Positions 44,062 to 53,586 of a DNA stretch of 64,000 nt are shown here, piece by piece; position 1 is the stretch's first letter; each line of letters opens with the position of its first letter. The stretch comes from Cupriavidus basilensis (lineage in GTDB: Bacteria; Pseudomonadota; Gammaproteobacteria; Burkholderiales; Burkholderiaceae). The notes below the pieces were generated by a model. It was not told the DNA's origin, made no database searches, and saw only the letters and a program-made list of their open reading frames with translations. The translations under genes and the position numbers were made by a program. The stretch spans positions 2,418,001-2,482,000 of the forward strand of contig NZ_CP062804.1 in the NCBI RefSeq assembly GCF_008801925.2, written 5' to 3'.

Positions 44062-45702
44062 TCAGTTGCCGTCGGGCGCTGCCAGGTGGCGCACGACGGG
44101 CGGCGCGGCGCCGCGGTGAAAACGATGCACGCGCGTCTGGATCAGTTTGTCGTTCATGGTGTGGCGCTCGTGCTGGCGCAGATGCTCCAGCCACGACTCC
44201 ACCAGGAAGGTCTCGATAAAGCGCCCGGGCACGGCCAGGTCTTCGTAGACCCCCCAGGACAGCGCACCGCTGCGACGACGAATCCGGCGCATCTCCTGCA
44301 CAGCCTTGGCAAACGCTGCTGCATCCTCGCGCGCGACCTCGTATTCCACGCAGATCATCACCGGCCCACGGTCATGGGCCACGTCCAGTTCACCCGGGTG
44401 CAGAAAACCTGAAGGCGCCAGGTCCAGGTCCGGCGAGATGTCCAGGCGCCACCGCAACGCAGTCGCGCATGCAAGGACCAACCCCGCTGCCGCCAGCACC
44501 AGGGCGACGGGAATGCCCAGCAGCGCGGCGGTCTTGCCCCATAGCGCGCTCCCCGCGGTCATGGCGCCGAAGAACACGGTCAGGTAGGCCGCCAGCGCGC
44601 GCGCCTTGACCCAGCCAGCGGCGCTGCGCTGGGCGGCCACGTTGAGCGTGGACAACACCGCGATCCATGCCAGCCCGGCAAACAGCAGTGCCGCTGCCAG
44701 CAGCCAGAAATGCCGCACATAGGCCAGCGCAAGCAAGCTCAGCGCGAACAACAAGCTTGCCAGCACCACCATGCGATCGGCCAAGACCCGGCCGCGCAGC
44801 TTGGGGAGCACAAGGGCGCCACCGACGGCGCCCAGGCCGATGCTGGCCAGCAGCAAGCCATATCCGCCCGGACCGAGGCCCAGTTCCTGCCGGGCCACCA
44901 GCGGAAGCAGCGCCCAGCCGGCACTGCCGAAGAGAAAGAACGCGACCGCCCTGACCAGCACGACGCGCAGCAGCGGCGCGGCCTCCACGTACCGCAGGCC
45001 GGCACGCACCGCCGAGAAGAAATGCTCGGACGGCAGGTTCCGCCGGGCGGGTTCGGCCTTCCACCGGTACAGCACCAGCGTCACGCCCAGCACCGACAGC
45101 GCGTTGAGCAGAAATACCACCGCGGGCCCGGAGAACGACAGGATCAAGCCGCCCAGCGCAGGGCCGATCGCACGGCTGATATTGATCCCCAGCGAGTTCA
45201 GCGCAATGGCCGGCGGCAAGTCCGCCTTGTCGACCAGGTCCGGCACGATGGCCTGGAACGGCGGCGAGCTCATCGCCGCGCCGGTGCTCAGCAAAAATGC
45301 AGCAAGCAGCAGCACATGGGCGTTGACCAGGCCGGTAAGCGCGAGCACACCTAGCGTGGTCGCCACGGCCAGCGTCCAAAGCTGGGCGAAGATCAGGTAC
45401 TTGCGCCGGTCGACGATATCGGCCAGCACCCCGGACGGCAGGGCGAACAGGAACATCGGCAGGCTGCCCGCCGCCTGCACCAGGGCGACCATCAGGGGAT
45501 CGGGATCGAGCGACGTCATCAGCCAGCTGGCACCCACGTCGTTCATCCAGGTGCCCACATTGGACGCCACCGTGGCGATCCACAGCATCCGGAAAGTGCT
45601 GTGCCGCAGCGGGCTCCACGGCGATCCGGCGGCACCGGCGGCACCGGCGCTGCCGCGCTCGGCGGCAGGTGTGCCGGCAGTGCCGGCTTGAGGGTCATTC
45701 AT
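44062..45702 (-). CDS. MFS_3-family exporter with C-terminal soluble domain
   Basis: The 546-residue product has twelve membrane segments (about residues 35-425) of the MFS_3/enterobactin-exporter-like branch: TFRMLWIATVASNVGTWMNDVGASW and SGVLADIVDRRKYLI are diagnostic. A cytoplasmic tail of about 120 residues (MICVEYEVAREDAAAFAKAV onwards) resembles an ABM/antibiotic-monooxygenase-like ferredoxin fold, often present in this branch. The N-terminal 25 residues are low-complexity Ala/Gly. It likely exports a small hydrophobic compound. An AraC gene lies upstream on the same strand. Confidence 0.88.
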   Translation of the reverse strand: MNDPQAGTAGTPAAERGSAGAAGAAGSPWSPLRHSTFRMLWIATVASNVGTWMNDVGASWLMTSLDPDPLMVALVQAAGSLPMFLFALPSGVLADIVDRRKYLIFAQLWTLAVATTLGVLALTGLVNAHVLLLAAFLLSTGAAMSSPPFQAIVPDLVDKADLPPAIALNSLGINISRAIGPALGGLILSFSGPAVVFLLNALSVLGVTLVLYRWKAEPARRNLPSEHFFSAVRAGLRYVEAAPLLRVVLVRAVAFFLFGSAGWALLPLVARQELGLGPGGYGLLLASIGLGAVGGALVLPKLRGRVLADRMVVLASLLFALSLLALAYVRHFWLLAAALLFAGLAWIAVLSTLNVAAQRSAAGWVKARALAAYLTVFFGAMTAGSALWGKTAALLGIPVALVLAAAGLVLACATALRWRLDISPDLDLAPSGFLHPGELDVAHDRGPVMICVEYEVAREDAAAFAKAVQEMRRIRRRSGALSWGVYEDLAVPGRFIETFLVESWLEHLRQHERHTMNDKLIQTRVHRFHRGAAPPVVRHLAAPDGN

Positions 45703-45869
45703 GGCTTGGTCGCAAGTTGCTCAGGCACTGACGGTGGCAGTGCCAATGGTGGCACAGCCGCATTGTGTGGAGCACAGCAGGCGCCGTCTACCCATACCAA
45801 GGGACAATTGTCTTGTGCCCGGGCAGCGGCTAGCATCGGCGCCGACGGATTGGCCTTGCGCCCGGCGCG

Positions 45870-46787
45870 TCAGGCGTGAACCCGGCGGCGCCAGTTGCCG
45901 GGAGAGACGCCGACCGATTGCGAGAACACGCGGGTGAAATGGCTTTGATCGGAGAAGCCACAAGCCACGGCCACTTCCGCCAGGGAGAGCCCTGATTCGC
46001 GCAGCAGCCAGCGGGCGCGCTCCAGGCGCTGGGCCGCCAGCCACTGATAAGGTGTCTGGCCAGTCGTGTCCCGGAAGGCACGGGTGAAATGGCTACGCGA
46101 CAGGTTGCAGGCGTCGGCGACGTCCGCAATGGAAAGGTCGCCATCGATCTTGGCGATCAGCATTTCCTTGGCCGTCGCCACGCTGCGTTGCGACAGCAAC
46201 CGGTTCGTCTTGGGCGTTGCGACGGATCCATTCCCATAGTGCTCGACGAGATAGGTCCCGATGGTGAAGCCCAGCTGATCGACGAACAGCTTGCTGGCCA
46301 TGCCGGGGTGGCCCAGCGCCGGTGCCGCCGCCTGGGCGAGATGCGCCAGTACCTGGTCTTGCTCTCCCCCCGCGCTGCGCAGCCCCAGGATGCGCGAGCG
46401 GCCTAGTTCCGCGCTGGTGCGCTCGATAAAGGTGCGGGAAATCTCCAGCAGGATGAAATCGAAATAGCCATAAAAATCGGCTTTATAGTCTTCAAGGAAA
46501 TTCCGGATATAAATGGAATTCCTTTCAAACTCGTGGGTGCTCGCGCGGCCCTCATGAAACACCCGGCGGCGATGTCCGGTGCACAGCGAAACCCCAACCA
46601 GAAAGCCACGATTCGACGCCGCAGTGATAACCTGGCTCGCCTTCTCGCCGGGCGAGCTTTTGCGGAAAAACTGGATATCGCTGCCGGCGAGCTTCTGATC
46701 CCTGGAGAGCTTCTCCGCGGCGCACCCGAATGCGTCAATCGATACCGGGGCTGCGAGCGAGATGGAGGCATTGGCGTTGACGGACAT
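45870..46787 (-). CDS. AraC-family transcriptional regulator
   Basis: A 305-residue regulator with an N-terminal effector-like domain and a C-terminal double HTH of AraC type (about residues 205-300): AKIDGDLSIADVADACNLSRSHFTRAF and SGLSLAEVAVACGFSDQSHFTRVFSQSVG. ATG 46787 (MSVNANASISLAAP) is taken as start; upstream in-frame sequence lacks similarity. It is 167 bases upstream of the MFS_3 exporter in the same direction and may control it. Confidence 0.88.
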   Translation of the reverse strand: MSVNANASISLAAPVSIDAFGCAAEKLSRDQKLAGSDIQFFRKSSPGEKASQVITAASNRGFLVGVSLCTGHRRRVFHEGRASTHEFERNSIYIRNFLEDYKADFYGYFDFILLEISRTFIERTSAELGRSRILGLRSAGGEQDQVLAHLAQAAAPALGHPGMASKLFVDQLGFTIGTYLVEHYGNGSVATPKTNRLLSQRSVATAKEMLIAKIDGDLSIADVADACNLSRSHFTRAFRDTTGQTPYQWLAAQRLERARWLLRESGLSLAEVAVACGFSDQSHFTRVFSQSVGVSPGNWRRRVHA

Positions 46788-47223
46788 GATCTCACACGGG
46801 AATAAACCACCACCATGAAAACCCACGCCGCGGCAGCAGCGGCTGACCAAGAATAGCAGAGCTTGCATGCCGCTCGCGTGAAACCTTGGATGATACGGGT
46901 CGAGTGACGCAAACGCCAGTAGCCTGCTGAAAACGAAGGGCACGCGATGCCTTCTGTATAATTCAGACTCTTTCAGGCAAGTCTCCCTTATCAAGCGGCG
47001 TGCCGATCACGCGGCATCGCCAATAGTCCGACTGACTATAGAGCACACGCCGGCAAGATCGCCCCCTGGCGCTCCGATCGACTCCCATCTCGATCTCCGC
47101 GCGGCCGCCCAACATCCTGATCGTCGCCCCCGGTCATCGACCGTCTGACGCGTCATGGCAATCCACGCGAACCCGCGCGATTGCCGGCCCGGCAAGCCGA
47201 TCAGTAAGGATCTATCTCTTTCT
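46788..47223. promoter_or_regulatory. Divergent control region between AraC and MscS genes
   Basis: No gene is supported in these 436 bases. A consensus -10 TATAAT lies at 46957-46962 on the plus strand without an obvious -35. GCGGCGTGCCGATCACGCGG around 46994-47013 can form a short hairpin. Confidence 0.35.
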
Positions 47224-49650
47224 ATGAGCAAACTCCCCAGGCTCGTGCTGAGCCTTGTGCTGGTTGCGCTATTGCACCTGATCCCCACCGCGCTCCCGGC
47301 CGCAGCCGCCGACACCACCATGAATGCGGATGCGCCCGCCGGCAGGCCGCCATCGCGCGCGGATGCCGTTGCCGAGCTGAAACGGCTCCAGACCGAGCAG
47401 GACCGCATCAAGCAACTGGCGTCGTCGCCCACCAGCGGCACGCAGCTCGAAGGGCTGGATGACGCCATCCACCAGTTGGCAGGCGACGTCGACAAGCTGA
47501 GCGCGGCGCTCACGCCCCAGCGTGCGCAGCTACAGGCACAGCTCGACGTGCTCGGGCCGCCACCCGCCGCCGGCACCACACCGGAGGCAGCCGCAGTCGC
47601 ACAGCAGCGGGCAGACCTGAACGCGCGCAAGGCGCAACTGGACAGCGGACTGAAGCAAGTGGCCGAGGTCAAGGGCAATGTGACCAACCTGACCGAGCAG
47701 ATCGCCAAGCTGCAGCGCAGCCGATTGAAGAACCAGCTCGCGCTGCGCTCGGCCAGCATTCTCGGCACGGCATTCTGGGAGCCGTTGTTCGCGCCAAGCC
47801 AGGAGGACCAGCAGCGGCTAAACGCGTTCATGGGGCAAGTTACCCCGTTGTGGGACCTGGCCTGGCAACCCGGGCGGCAGGCAATCACCGCCCTGCTTCT
47901 GCTGCTTGCGATCGGCGCCTGGACCGTCGGCCGACGGCTGATCGAGCGGGCGCTGGCATGGTTCTGCCTGACGCGCTTGCCCGAGAGCCGGCTGCGGCGC
48001 AGCGCGCTCGCGCTTGCCACGGTACTCGCGACGGTTGCGGCGACCGCCATCGCGGTACAGGTTGTGTGTTTTGCTTTCGCCCCGCACTATGAACTACCAG
48101 CTCAGGTACAGGACCTGATCAGCGAACTCGGCAAGCTGACGCTGACAAGCGCGCTGATCGCGGGCCTGGGACGGGCATTGCTGTGCACGCGCCATCCCTC
48201 ATGGCGCGTGCCCGCGCTCGCCGACAAGGTCGCGCTGGCGATGCGTCCGTTCCCTAGTGTCCTCGCTGGCCTGCTGCTGATCGCCGGCACACTCGAGCAA
48301 CTCAACCGGACCGCGGACACAAGCCTGCAGGTGACCTTGCTAGGCCGCGGCCTGGTGTCGCTTGTGGTGGTGCTGACGATAGGCGCGGCGCTGCTGCGCG
48401 CCAACCGCGTGCGCACGAAGCTCGCCGCGGCGGGCGAGCGGCCTGAAGCGCGCTCCACCTTTGCCGGCCTGATCCACGCTGGCGTAACGGTGACGGTCGT
48501 CGCCTCGCTGATGGCGCTGCTGATCGGCTACATCACGTTCGCCCGCTTCCTGACCTACGAGCTTGTCTGGATCGACATCGTCCTGTGCAGCCTGTACCTG
48601 TTGACGCAATTGACCCGCGACGTCTGCGAAAGCGTGTTCAGCGCGCACCATCCAAGCGGCAAGGTCATCAAGCAGTTGTTCGGACTCGGGGACAGCCATC
48701 TCGCGCAGGCGTCGACGGTGCTCTCGGGGATCGGCACCAGCCTGCTCCTCCTGGTGGCCGTCATCGCGCTGCTGACCGGCGGCTTCGGCACCACGCCGAG
48801 CGACCTGCTCAACAGCCTGCTGTCGATGCTCGGCGGCGAGCGGCTGCGCAGCCTCAACATCATGCCCGACCGCATCCTGAACGCGGTCATCGCGCTCTCG
48901 GTCGGCACCTACCTGCTGCGCTCGGTGCGGCGCTGGCTGGACGCGGAACTCCTGCCCAAGGTCTGCATGGAAGCGGGCCTGCGCGCTTCGCTCATCACGC
49001 TGTTCAGCAACATCGGCTATGTGCTGATCGTATTGCTGACGCTGTCGCTGCTCGGCGTCAGATGGGAAAACCTGGCCTGGATCGTCAGTGCGCTGTCCGT
49101 TGGCATTGGCTTCGGCCTGCAGGAGATCGTCAAGAATTTCGTGTCGGGGCTCATCCTGCTGACCGAGCGCCCGGTGAAGGTCGGCGACATGGTGAGCATC
49201 GGCGGCGTGGAGGGCGACATCAAGCGCATCAACGTGCGCGCGACGGAGATCCTGCTGGGCGACCGCTCGACCGTGATCGTGCCCAACTCGCAGCTGATCT
49301 CGCAGAACCTGCGCAACGTGACGATGAGCAACAGCACGCAAGGCGTGGCGACGCTGCTGCTCACCTTCCCGTTGAACATCGATCCCGAGCAGGTGCGCGA
49401 ACTGCTGCTCGACTCCTATCGGGAAAATGAGGCCATTCTCGACAAGCCCGCGCCATCCGTCACGTTCAGCCAGCTGGCGCCGAACGGGATCACGCTTAGC
49501 GTGACGGGCTACGTAGGCAGCCCGCGGATCGCCACCGCGACCAAGAGCGACCTGCTGTTCGAGATACTGAAGCGGCTGCGCGCGGCCGATATCTCGCTGT
49601 CGGTCCCGCAGACCTTGCGGGTGGAGAATATGGCCGCGCTTGGCGGGTAA
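47224..49650 (+). CDS. Large MscS-family mechanosensitive channel with DUF3772 domain
   Basis: An 808-residue inner-membrane protein. A signal peptide (about 1-29, ALPAAAAD) is followed by a periplasmic coiled-coil region (about 35-180, DUF3772-like), then about ten membrane segments and a MscS core. The pore-lining helix and beta domain are recognisable in VGIGFGLQEIVKNFVSGLILLTERPVKVGDMVSIGG, ending with VPNSQLISQNLRN. Such channels release osmolytes under hypo-osmotic shock. ATG 47224 directly precedes the signal peptide; the in-frame ATG at 47155 is an alternative. Confidence 0.92.
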   Translation: MSKLPRLVLSLVLVALLHLIPTALPAAAADTTMNADAPAGRPPSRADAVAELKRLQTEQDRIKQLASSPTSGTQLEGLDDAIHQLAGDVDKLSAALTPQRAQLQAQLDVLGPPPAAGTTPEAAAVAQQRADLNARKAQLDSGLKQVAEVKGNVTNLTEQIAKLQRSRLKNQLALRSASILGTAFWEPLFAPSQEDQQRLNAFMGQVTPLWDLAWQPGRQAITALLLLLAIGAWTVGRRLIERALAWFCLTRLPESRLRRSALALATVLATVAATAIAVQVVCFAFAPHYELPAQVQDLISELGKLTLTSALIAGLGRALLCTRHPSWRVPALADKVALAMRPFPSVLAGLLLIAGTLEQLNRTADTSLQVTLLGRGLVSLVVVLTIGAALLRANRVRTKLAAAGERPEARSTFAGLIHAGVTVTVVASLMALLIGYITFARFLTYELVWIDIVLCSLYLLTQLTRDVCESVFSAHHPSGKVIKQLFGLGDSHLAQASTVLSGIGTSLLLLVAVIALLTGGFGTTPSDLLNSLLSMLGGERLRSLNIMPDRILNAVIALSVGTYLLRSVRRWLDAELLPKVCMEAGLRASLITLFSNIGYVLIVLLTLSLLGVRWENLAWIVSALSVGIGFGLQEIVKNFVSGLILLTERPVKVGDMVSIGGVEGDIKRINVRATEILLGDRSTVIVPNSQLISQNLRNVTMSNSTQGVATLLLTFPLNIDPEQVRELLLDSYRENEAILDKPAPSVTFSQLAPNGITLSVTGYVGSPRIATATKSDLLFEILKRLRAADISLSVPQTLRVENMAALGG

Positions 49651-49663
49651 CGCGTCCGGCCCC

Positions 49664-50932
49664 TTACGGAGTCACCAGCGCCACCGCGTCCTGCACGCCA
49701 TGTGCACGCCGGGCGCCCATGGCCTGCTGCACCACATCGCCGATCATGTCCGCGGTGACCGCCGACAGCGTCCACCCCAGGTGGCCGTGGCCGGTGTTGT
49801 AGAACACGCAGGACGCACGGCCCCGGCCCACGCGCGGCAGCATGGTAGGCATCATCGGCCGCAGTCCGGCCCAGGGCACCACGCTGCGCGTGCTGACACC
49901 GGGGAAGCACTGGTTGACCCACTCCACCAGCGGACGGATGCGGTCAGCGCGGATGTCGCGGTTGTAGCCGTTGAACTCCGCCGTGCCCGCCACCCGGAAG
50001 CGGTCAACGCCCAGGCGGCTGGTGACCAGCTTGGTCTCGTCGTCGAGCAGGCTCACGACGGGCGCGGCCACCTGGCTTTGCGCATCGTTCAGGTTGACGG
50101 TGATCGAATAGCCCTTGACCGGATAGATATTGACGCGATCGCCAAGGCTGGCCGCCAGCGCCCGGCTGGCCGTGCCGGCACAGACGACCACGCCGTCGAA
50201 CACGCGCGATTCGGCCTGCTGGCCGTCGCTGCTGACGATGGTGACCTGCCGGCCATCGGTGCTGACCGACTGGACATCCTGGTTGTACAGGCAACGCACG
50301 CCCAGGCGGTCGATGGCCGTGGCCATGCCGCTGGTGAACTTGTGGATGTCGCCAGTGGCGTCGCTCTGGGTGAAATAGCCACCGTAGTACTGACCGGCCA
50401 GGGTCGGCTCGATCGCGCGCATTTCTTCCGGCGTGACGGCGTGGCGCTCCAGCCCGCCCTCGGCCAGCAGCTTCGACACCCTGCCTGCATGCTCGAAGCC
50501 CGCCTTGTCGCGATAGATATGGAGGATGCCTTCCTTCTTCAAGTCGAAATCGATGCCTTCGGCCGCCGCCCAGGAGAACAGGTGGTCGCGCGCGGCAATC
50601 GCCAGGCGCGTGGTCTCGACGGTGTTCTTGCGGTAATGGGGAATAGCGGCGATGAACTCGGCGAACCAGGACAGCTTGTGCCAGCTCGGGCGCGGATTGA
50701 CCAGCAGCGGCGCATCGCTCTTGAGCATCCACTTGATGCCCTTGAGGATGGTGGACCAGTGTGTCCAGACTTCAGCATTGGAAGCGGAAAGCTGGCCGCC
50801 ATTGGCGAACGAGGTTTCCATGGCGGCATAGCGGTGTTTTTCGAGCAGGGTGACCGAGAAACCGCGTTTGGCGAGCGCGTAGGCAGTGGTCACGCCGGTG
50901 ATGCCACCACCGATAACGGCAATTGATTTCAT
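49664..50932 (-). CDS. dadA: D-amino-acid dehydrogenase / FAD-dependent amino-acid oxidase
   Basis: A 422-residue DAO-fold flavoprotein. The FAD motif IAVIGGGITGVTTAYALAKRG begins at residue 4, ETSFANGGQLS follows, VNIYPVKGYSITV resembles the DadA active-site strand and GWTLSAVTADMIGD is the C-terminal FAD loop. DadA passes electrons from D-amino acids to the quinone pool. The most telling context is a tandem glycine riboswitch 62 bases upstream, so expression should respond to glycine; the enzyme may oxidise glycine or sarcosine-like compounds as well as D-amino acids. The longer frame from 51028 would start within the riboswitch. Confidence 0.88.
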   Translation of the reverse strand: MKSIAVIGGGITGVTTAYALAKRGFSVTLLEKHRYAAMETSFANGGQLSASNAEVWTHWSTILKGIKWMLKSDAPLLVNPRPSWHKLSWFAEFIAAIPHYRKNTVETTRLAIAARDHLFSWAAAEGIDFDLKKEGILHIYRDKAGFEHAGRVSKLLAEGGLERHAVTPEEMRAIEPTLAGQYYGGYFTQSDATGDIHKFTSGMATAIDRLGVRCLYNQDVQSVSTDGRQVTIVSSDGQQAESRVFDGVVVCAGTASRALAASLGDRVNIYPVKGYSITVNLNDAQSQVAAPVVSLLDDETKLVTSRLGVDRFRVAGTAEFNGYNRDIRADRIRPLVEWVNQCFPGVSTRSVVPWAGLRPMMPTMLPRVGRGRASCVFYNTGHGHLGWTLSAVTADMIGDVVQQAMGARRAHGVQDAVALVTP

Positions 50933-50993
50933 CTCTATGGTTCCAGGACGTCGAGTGGGAGCCTCCTGCGCGGCATGCGCAAAAGACGCCCCC

Positions 50994-51187
50994 TCTGTCC
51001 TTGACCTGAGAGATTCACGATACGCCACTTTGGGAGTGGCGGGGATCGCTTGCTCCTTCGGTACCGCCGGCTGACGAGCGCCGGGGTTCTTCAGAGTTCA
51101 AACGTGATACCGGTCCTTTTGCCTGAGAGTTTCCGGGGCGGTTGCTCCTTCGGCGCTGCCCGGCGCATGGCCAGGCAGTCTCTCCCG
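50994..51187 (-). promoter_or_regulatory. Tandem glycine riboswitch upstream of dadA
   Basis: On the minus strand two glycine aptamers follow each other. Aptamer I (51187 to about 51115) starts CGGGAGAGACTGCC, has the core GCGCCGAAGGAGCAA and ends ACTCTCAGGCAAAAGGACC. Aptamer II (about 51110 to 50994) has GTACCGAAGGAGCAAGC and ends ATCTCTCAGGTCAAGGACAGAGG. These conserved cores define the gcvT-type element. Below it a strong AGGAGG at about 50964-50969 lies in a stem-forming stretch (CCAGGA and TCCTG), a possible expression platform. Confidence 0.9.
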
Positions 51188-51295
51188 ATATCAACTTTGC
51201 ATGATGCCCCCGGGCAATACCAGGTGACATGGCTCGGAACTTTAGCACTAGTCTGACTGCCTGGGGAATTTCCCTGCGGGCTCAGGCCGGGAATA

Positions 51296-51982
51296 TCAGC
51301 GGGCTGGAACCGGGGCGAGCGACGCGTGCGGCGTGGCGGTACGTTGCTCGGCCTTGTGCACCATGGTGTAGGCGTAGTCCACGCCCATGCCGTAAGCGCC
51401 CGAATGTTCCTTGACCAGCTTCATCACGGCGTCATAGCTGTCGCGGTGCGCCCAGTCGCGCTGCCATTCGAGCAGCACCTGCTGCCAGGTCACCGGCACC
51501 ACGCCGGCCTGCACCATGCGCTGCATGGCGTAGTCGTGCGCTTCCTTGCTGGTGCCGCCGGAAGCGTCGGCCACCATGTAGATCTCGTAGTCGCTGTCGT
51601 GCATCGCCGACAGCGCGAAGGTGGTGTTGCAGACCTCGGTCCACAGGCCGGCCACGATGATCTTCTTGCGGCCGTTGGCGGCCAGCGCGTCGCGCACCTT
51701 CTGGTCGTCCCACGAGTTCATCGAGGTGCGTTCCAGCGTCTGCTGGCCGGGGAATACGTCGAGCAGTTCGGGGTAGGTATAGCCGGAGAAAGACTCGCTC
51801 TCCACCGTGGTGATGGTGGTGGGAATATTGAAGATCCTGGCCGCCTTGGCCAGGCCAACCGCGTTGTTCTTCATTGCCTGGCGGTCCATCGACTGCACGC
51901 CGAAGGCCATCTGCGGCTGGTGGTCGATGAAGATCAGCTGGCTGTTTTGCGGGGTCAGGACTTCGAGCTTGGCGTTGGTCAT
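51296..51982 (-). CDS. YcaC-like isochorismatase-superfamily hydrolase
   Basis: A 228-residue protein of the YcaC branch. Asp20 (FIDHQPQMAFG) and the nucleophile Cys118 (AGLWTEVCNTTFA) are conserved; the third position appears as Arg85 in ERTSMNSWDD, as in YcaC. Substrates of this branch are unknown, probably amides. AGGAGAG precedes the ATG. It ends about 110 bases upstream of the riboswitch on the same strand, so it may be a separate unit ahead of dadA. Confidence 0.87.
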   Translation of the reverse strand: MTNAKLEVLTPQNSQLIFIDHQPQMAFGVQSMDRQAMKNNAVGLAKAARIFNIPTTITTVESESFSGYTYPELLDVFPGQQTLERTSMNSWDDQKVRDALAANGRKKIIVAGLWTEVCNTTFALSAMHDSDYEIYMVADASGGTSKEAHDYAMQRMVQAGVVPVTWQQVLLEWQRDWAHRDSYDAVMKLVKEHSGAYGMGVDYAYTMVHKAEQRTATPHASLAPVPAR

Positions 51983-52485
51983 GATTTCTCTCCTTGGCTA
52001 CCTGGTTGAATTATTTAGAACGTCGTCTTTGGCATCGATCCGTCCATGGGTTGAACTTTATGGCAGCGCGGGCTGACGATGTGATGAGTTAGTCGGACAA
52101 CTTGTTCAATTTTATTGATTGATATTCGATGGGAGTCGGCAGCAGCTAAACGGTGGGCGGTCGCGTTGGCTCTCGCGACACCCAAGCAGTCATCTTCAGT
52201 ACCGGCCGCCGCATAGGGAGCAAAGGCAAAATGCCCGACTGCTCGATGGCGGCTTGAATTGCGATGGCGAACTGGGGGCAATAAAGTCAGCCGACGATAT
52301 GACTTGAGGTGCGCCTCGAACCACTCCACGAACACCGCCAGTCCTCGCGAAGACCTCTATTGGGCCGCCCCGGGGCGACGCATATCGTCAAAGTTGTAAA
52401 GGCTAGAGCTTTTGCCTCGGAGTCCGCAGGGAGAGGGCCGCGCGCCGAGCAAGCGAATGGGGCATGATCCCCCTGCGCTCTCTTT
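51983..52485. other. Gene-free stretch
   Basis: These 503 bases hold no gene I can support. A minus-strand open frame of 106 codons at 52015-52335 lacks similarity and a ribosome site. The AT-rich part at about 52095-52125 (TTGTTCAATTTTATTGATTG) may hold the promoter of the YcaC-like gene. Base composition is lower in GC than around it, so it may be a relic of something lost. Confidence 0.4.
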
Positions 52486-53487
52486 TTACTGCAGCTCGAT
52501 CTTCGCGATCGCTGCCAGCCGCTTCCAGCGCGCGATTTCTTCCTTCTGGTAGTCGCGCAGTTCCGCCGGCGTGGAGAGGATCAGCGAGGTGGACTGGCGC
52601 TGGTAATACTCCTTGACGTCGTCGGCGGCGCCGGCCTGGGCGAACAGTTCGCCCAGGCGTTGTGCAATGGGCGCAGGTGTCTTGGCGGAGACCGCCGCTG
52701 CCACCCAGTTGTAGGCCAGGAAGTCCGGCACGCCGGCTTCGGCCGCGCTTGGCACACCCGGCAGTAGCGGCGAACGCTGGGCCGCGGTGTAAGCCAGCGC
52801 GCGCACCTTGCCGCCCTTGACCAGCTCAATCGCGCCGCTGGCATCCACCACGGCGAAGTCCACGTTGGCGGCCATCACGCCGTTGATCGCGTCGCCGGCG
52901 CCCTTGTAAGGCACGGCAGTGGTCTTCATGCGGCTTTGCTCGTTCAGCCATTCGCTGTAGAGCGTGTACGACACCGAGCCGGTGCCGTAGTTGAGCGCGC
53001 CGGGCCGCTTGCGCGCGTCCTCCACCAGCGCCTTGAACGTGTGATACGGCGAGCTGGCCGGCACGATGATCAGGCATGGCCCGCGCGACAACAGCGTGAT
53101 GGGCGTGAAGTCAGTCAGCGGATCGTAAGGCAGCTTGCGGAAGGTGGCGGCATTGGTGGACAGCGTGGAGTTGCTGCCGATAAAGACCGTGTATCCGTCG
53201 GCCGGCGCACTGAGCAGCGTCTGCACGCCGATAAAGCCGTTGCCACCCGGCTTGTTCTCCACCACCACGCCCTGCCCCGTCAGCTCGCCGATCTTCTTGG
53301 CGAACATGCGGGCGGTCATGTCGGTACCGCTGCCGGACGGGAACGGCACGATAAAGCGGATCGGGCGGCTGGGAAATGCCTGCGGCTGCGCCAGCGCGGC
53401 GAACGGCGCGCCTGCCAGGCTAGCTGTGAAGACGGTGCCAGCCAGGACAGCGAAGCGGCGCCGGGAACAGTTCACGGTTCGGGTCAT
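52486..53487 (-). CDS. Bug/TctC-family periplasmic solute-binding protein
   Basis: A 333-residue receptor with a signal peptide (twin-arginine-like CSRRRFAVLAG start, cleavage near ALAQP, residue 34). The family pattern FPSRPIRFIVPFPSGSGTDMTARM, ENKPGGNGFIGVQ and TAVPYKGAGDAINGVMA is clear. It probably binds the carboxylate handled by the CoA-transferase/dehydrogenase genes upstream, in the same operon on the minus strand. AAGGAG before the ATG. Confidence 0.92.
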   Translation of the reverse strand: MTRTVNCSRRRFAVLAGTVFTASLAGAPFAALAQPQAFPSRPIRFIVPFPSGSGTDMTARMFAKKIGELTGQGVVVENKPGGNGFIGVQTLLSAPADGYTVFIGSNSTLSTNAATFRKLPYDPLTDFTPITLLSRGPCLIIVPASSPYHTFKALVEDARKRPGALNYGTGSVSYTLYSEWLNEQSRMKTTAVPYKGAGDAINGVMAANVDFAVVDASGAIELVKGGKVRALAYTAAQRSPLLPGVPSAAEAGVPDFLAYNWVAAAVSAKTPAPIAQRLGELFAQAGAADDVKEYYQRQSTSLILSTPAELRDYQKEEIARWKRLAAIAKIELQ

Positions 53488-53586
53488 GTTGTCTCCTTGG
53501 TCTTGCGCCTGGCAGTGGGTTCCGCCAGTGCGGGTGCGTCTGTGTTTCCGTGGTTCAGTGATTCCGTGGTTCGCTTTGGCGGCGGG

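Noticed and set aside
52015..52335. 106-codon minus-strand frame in the 500-base gap
   Set aside because: No ribosome site, no similarity I recognise and unlike coding sequence in composition.
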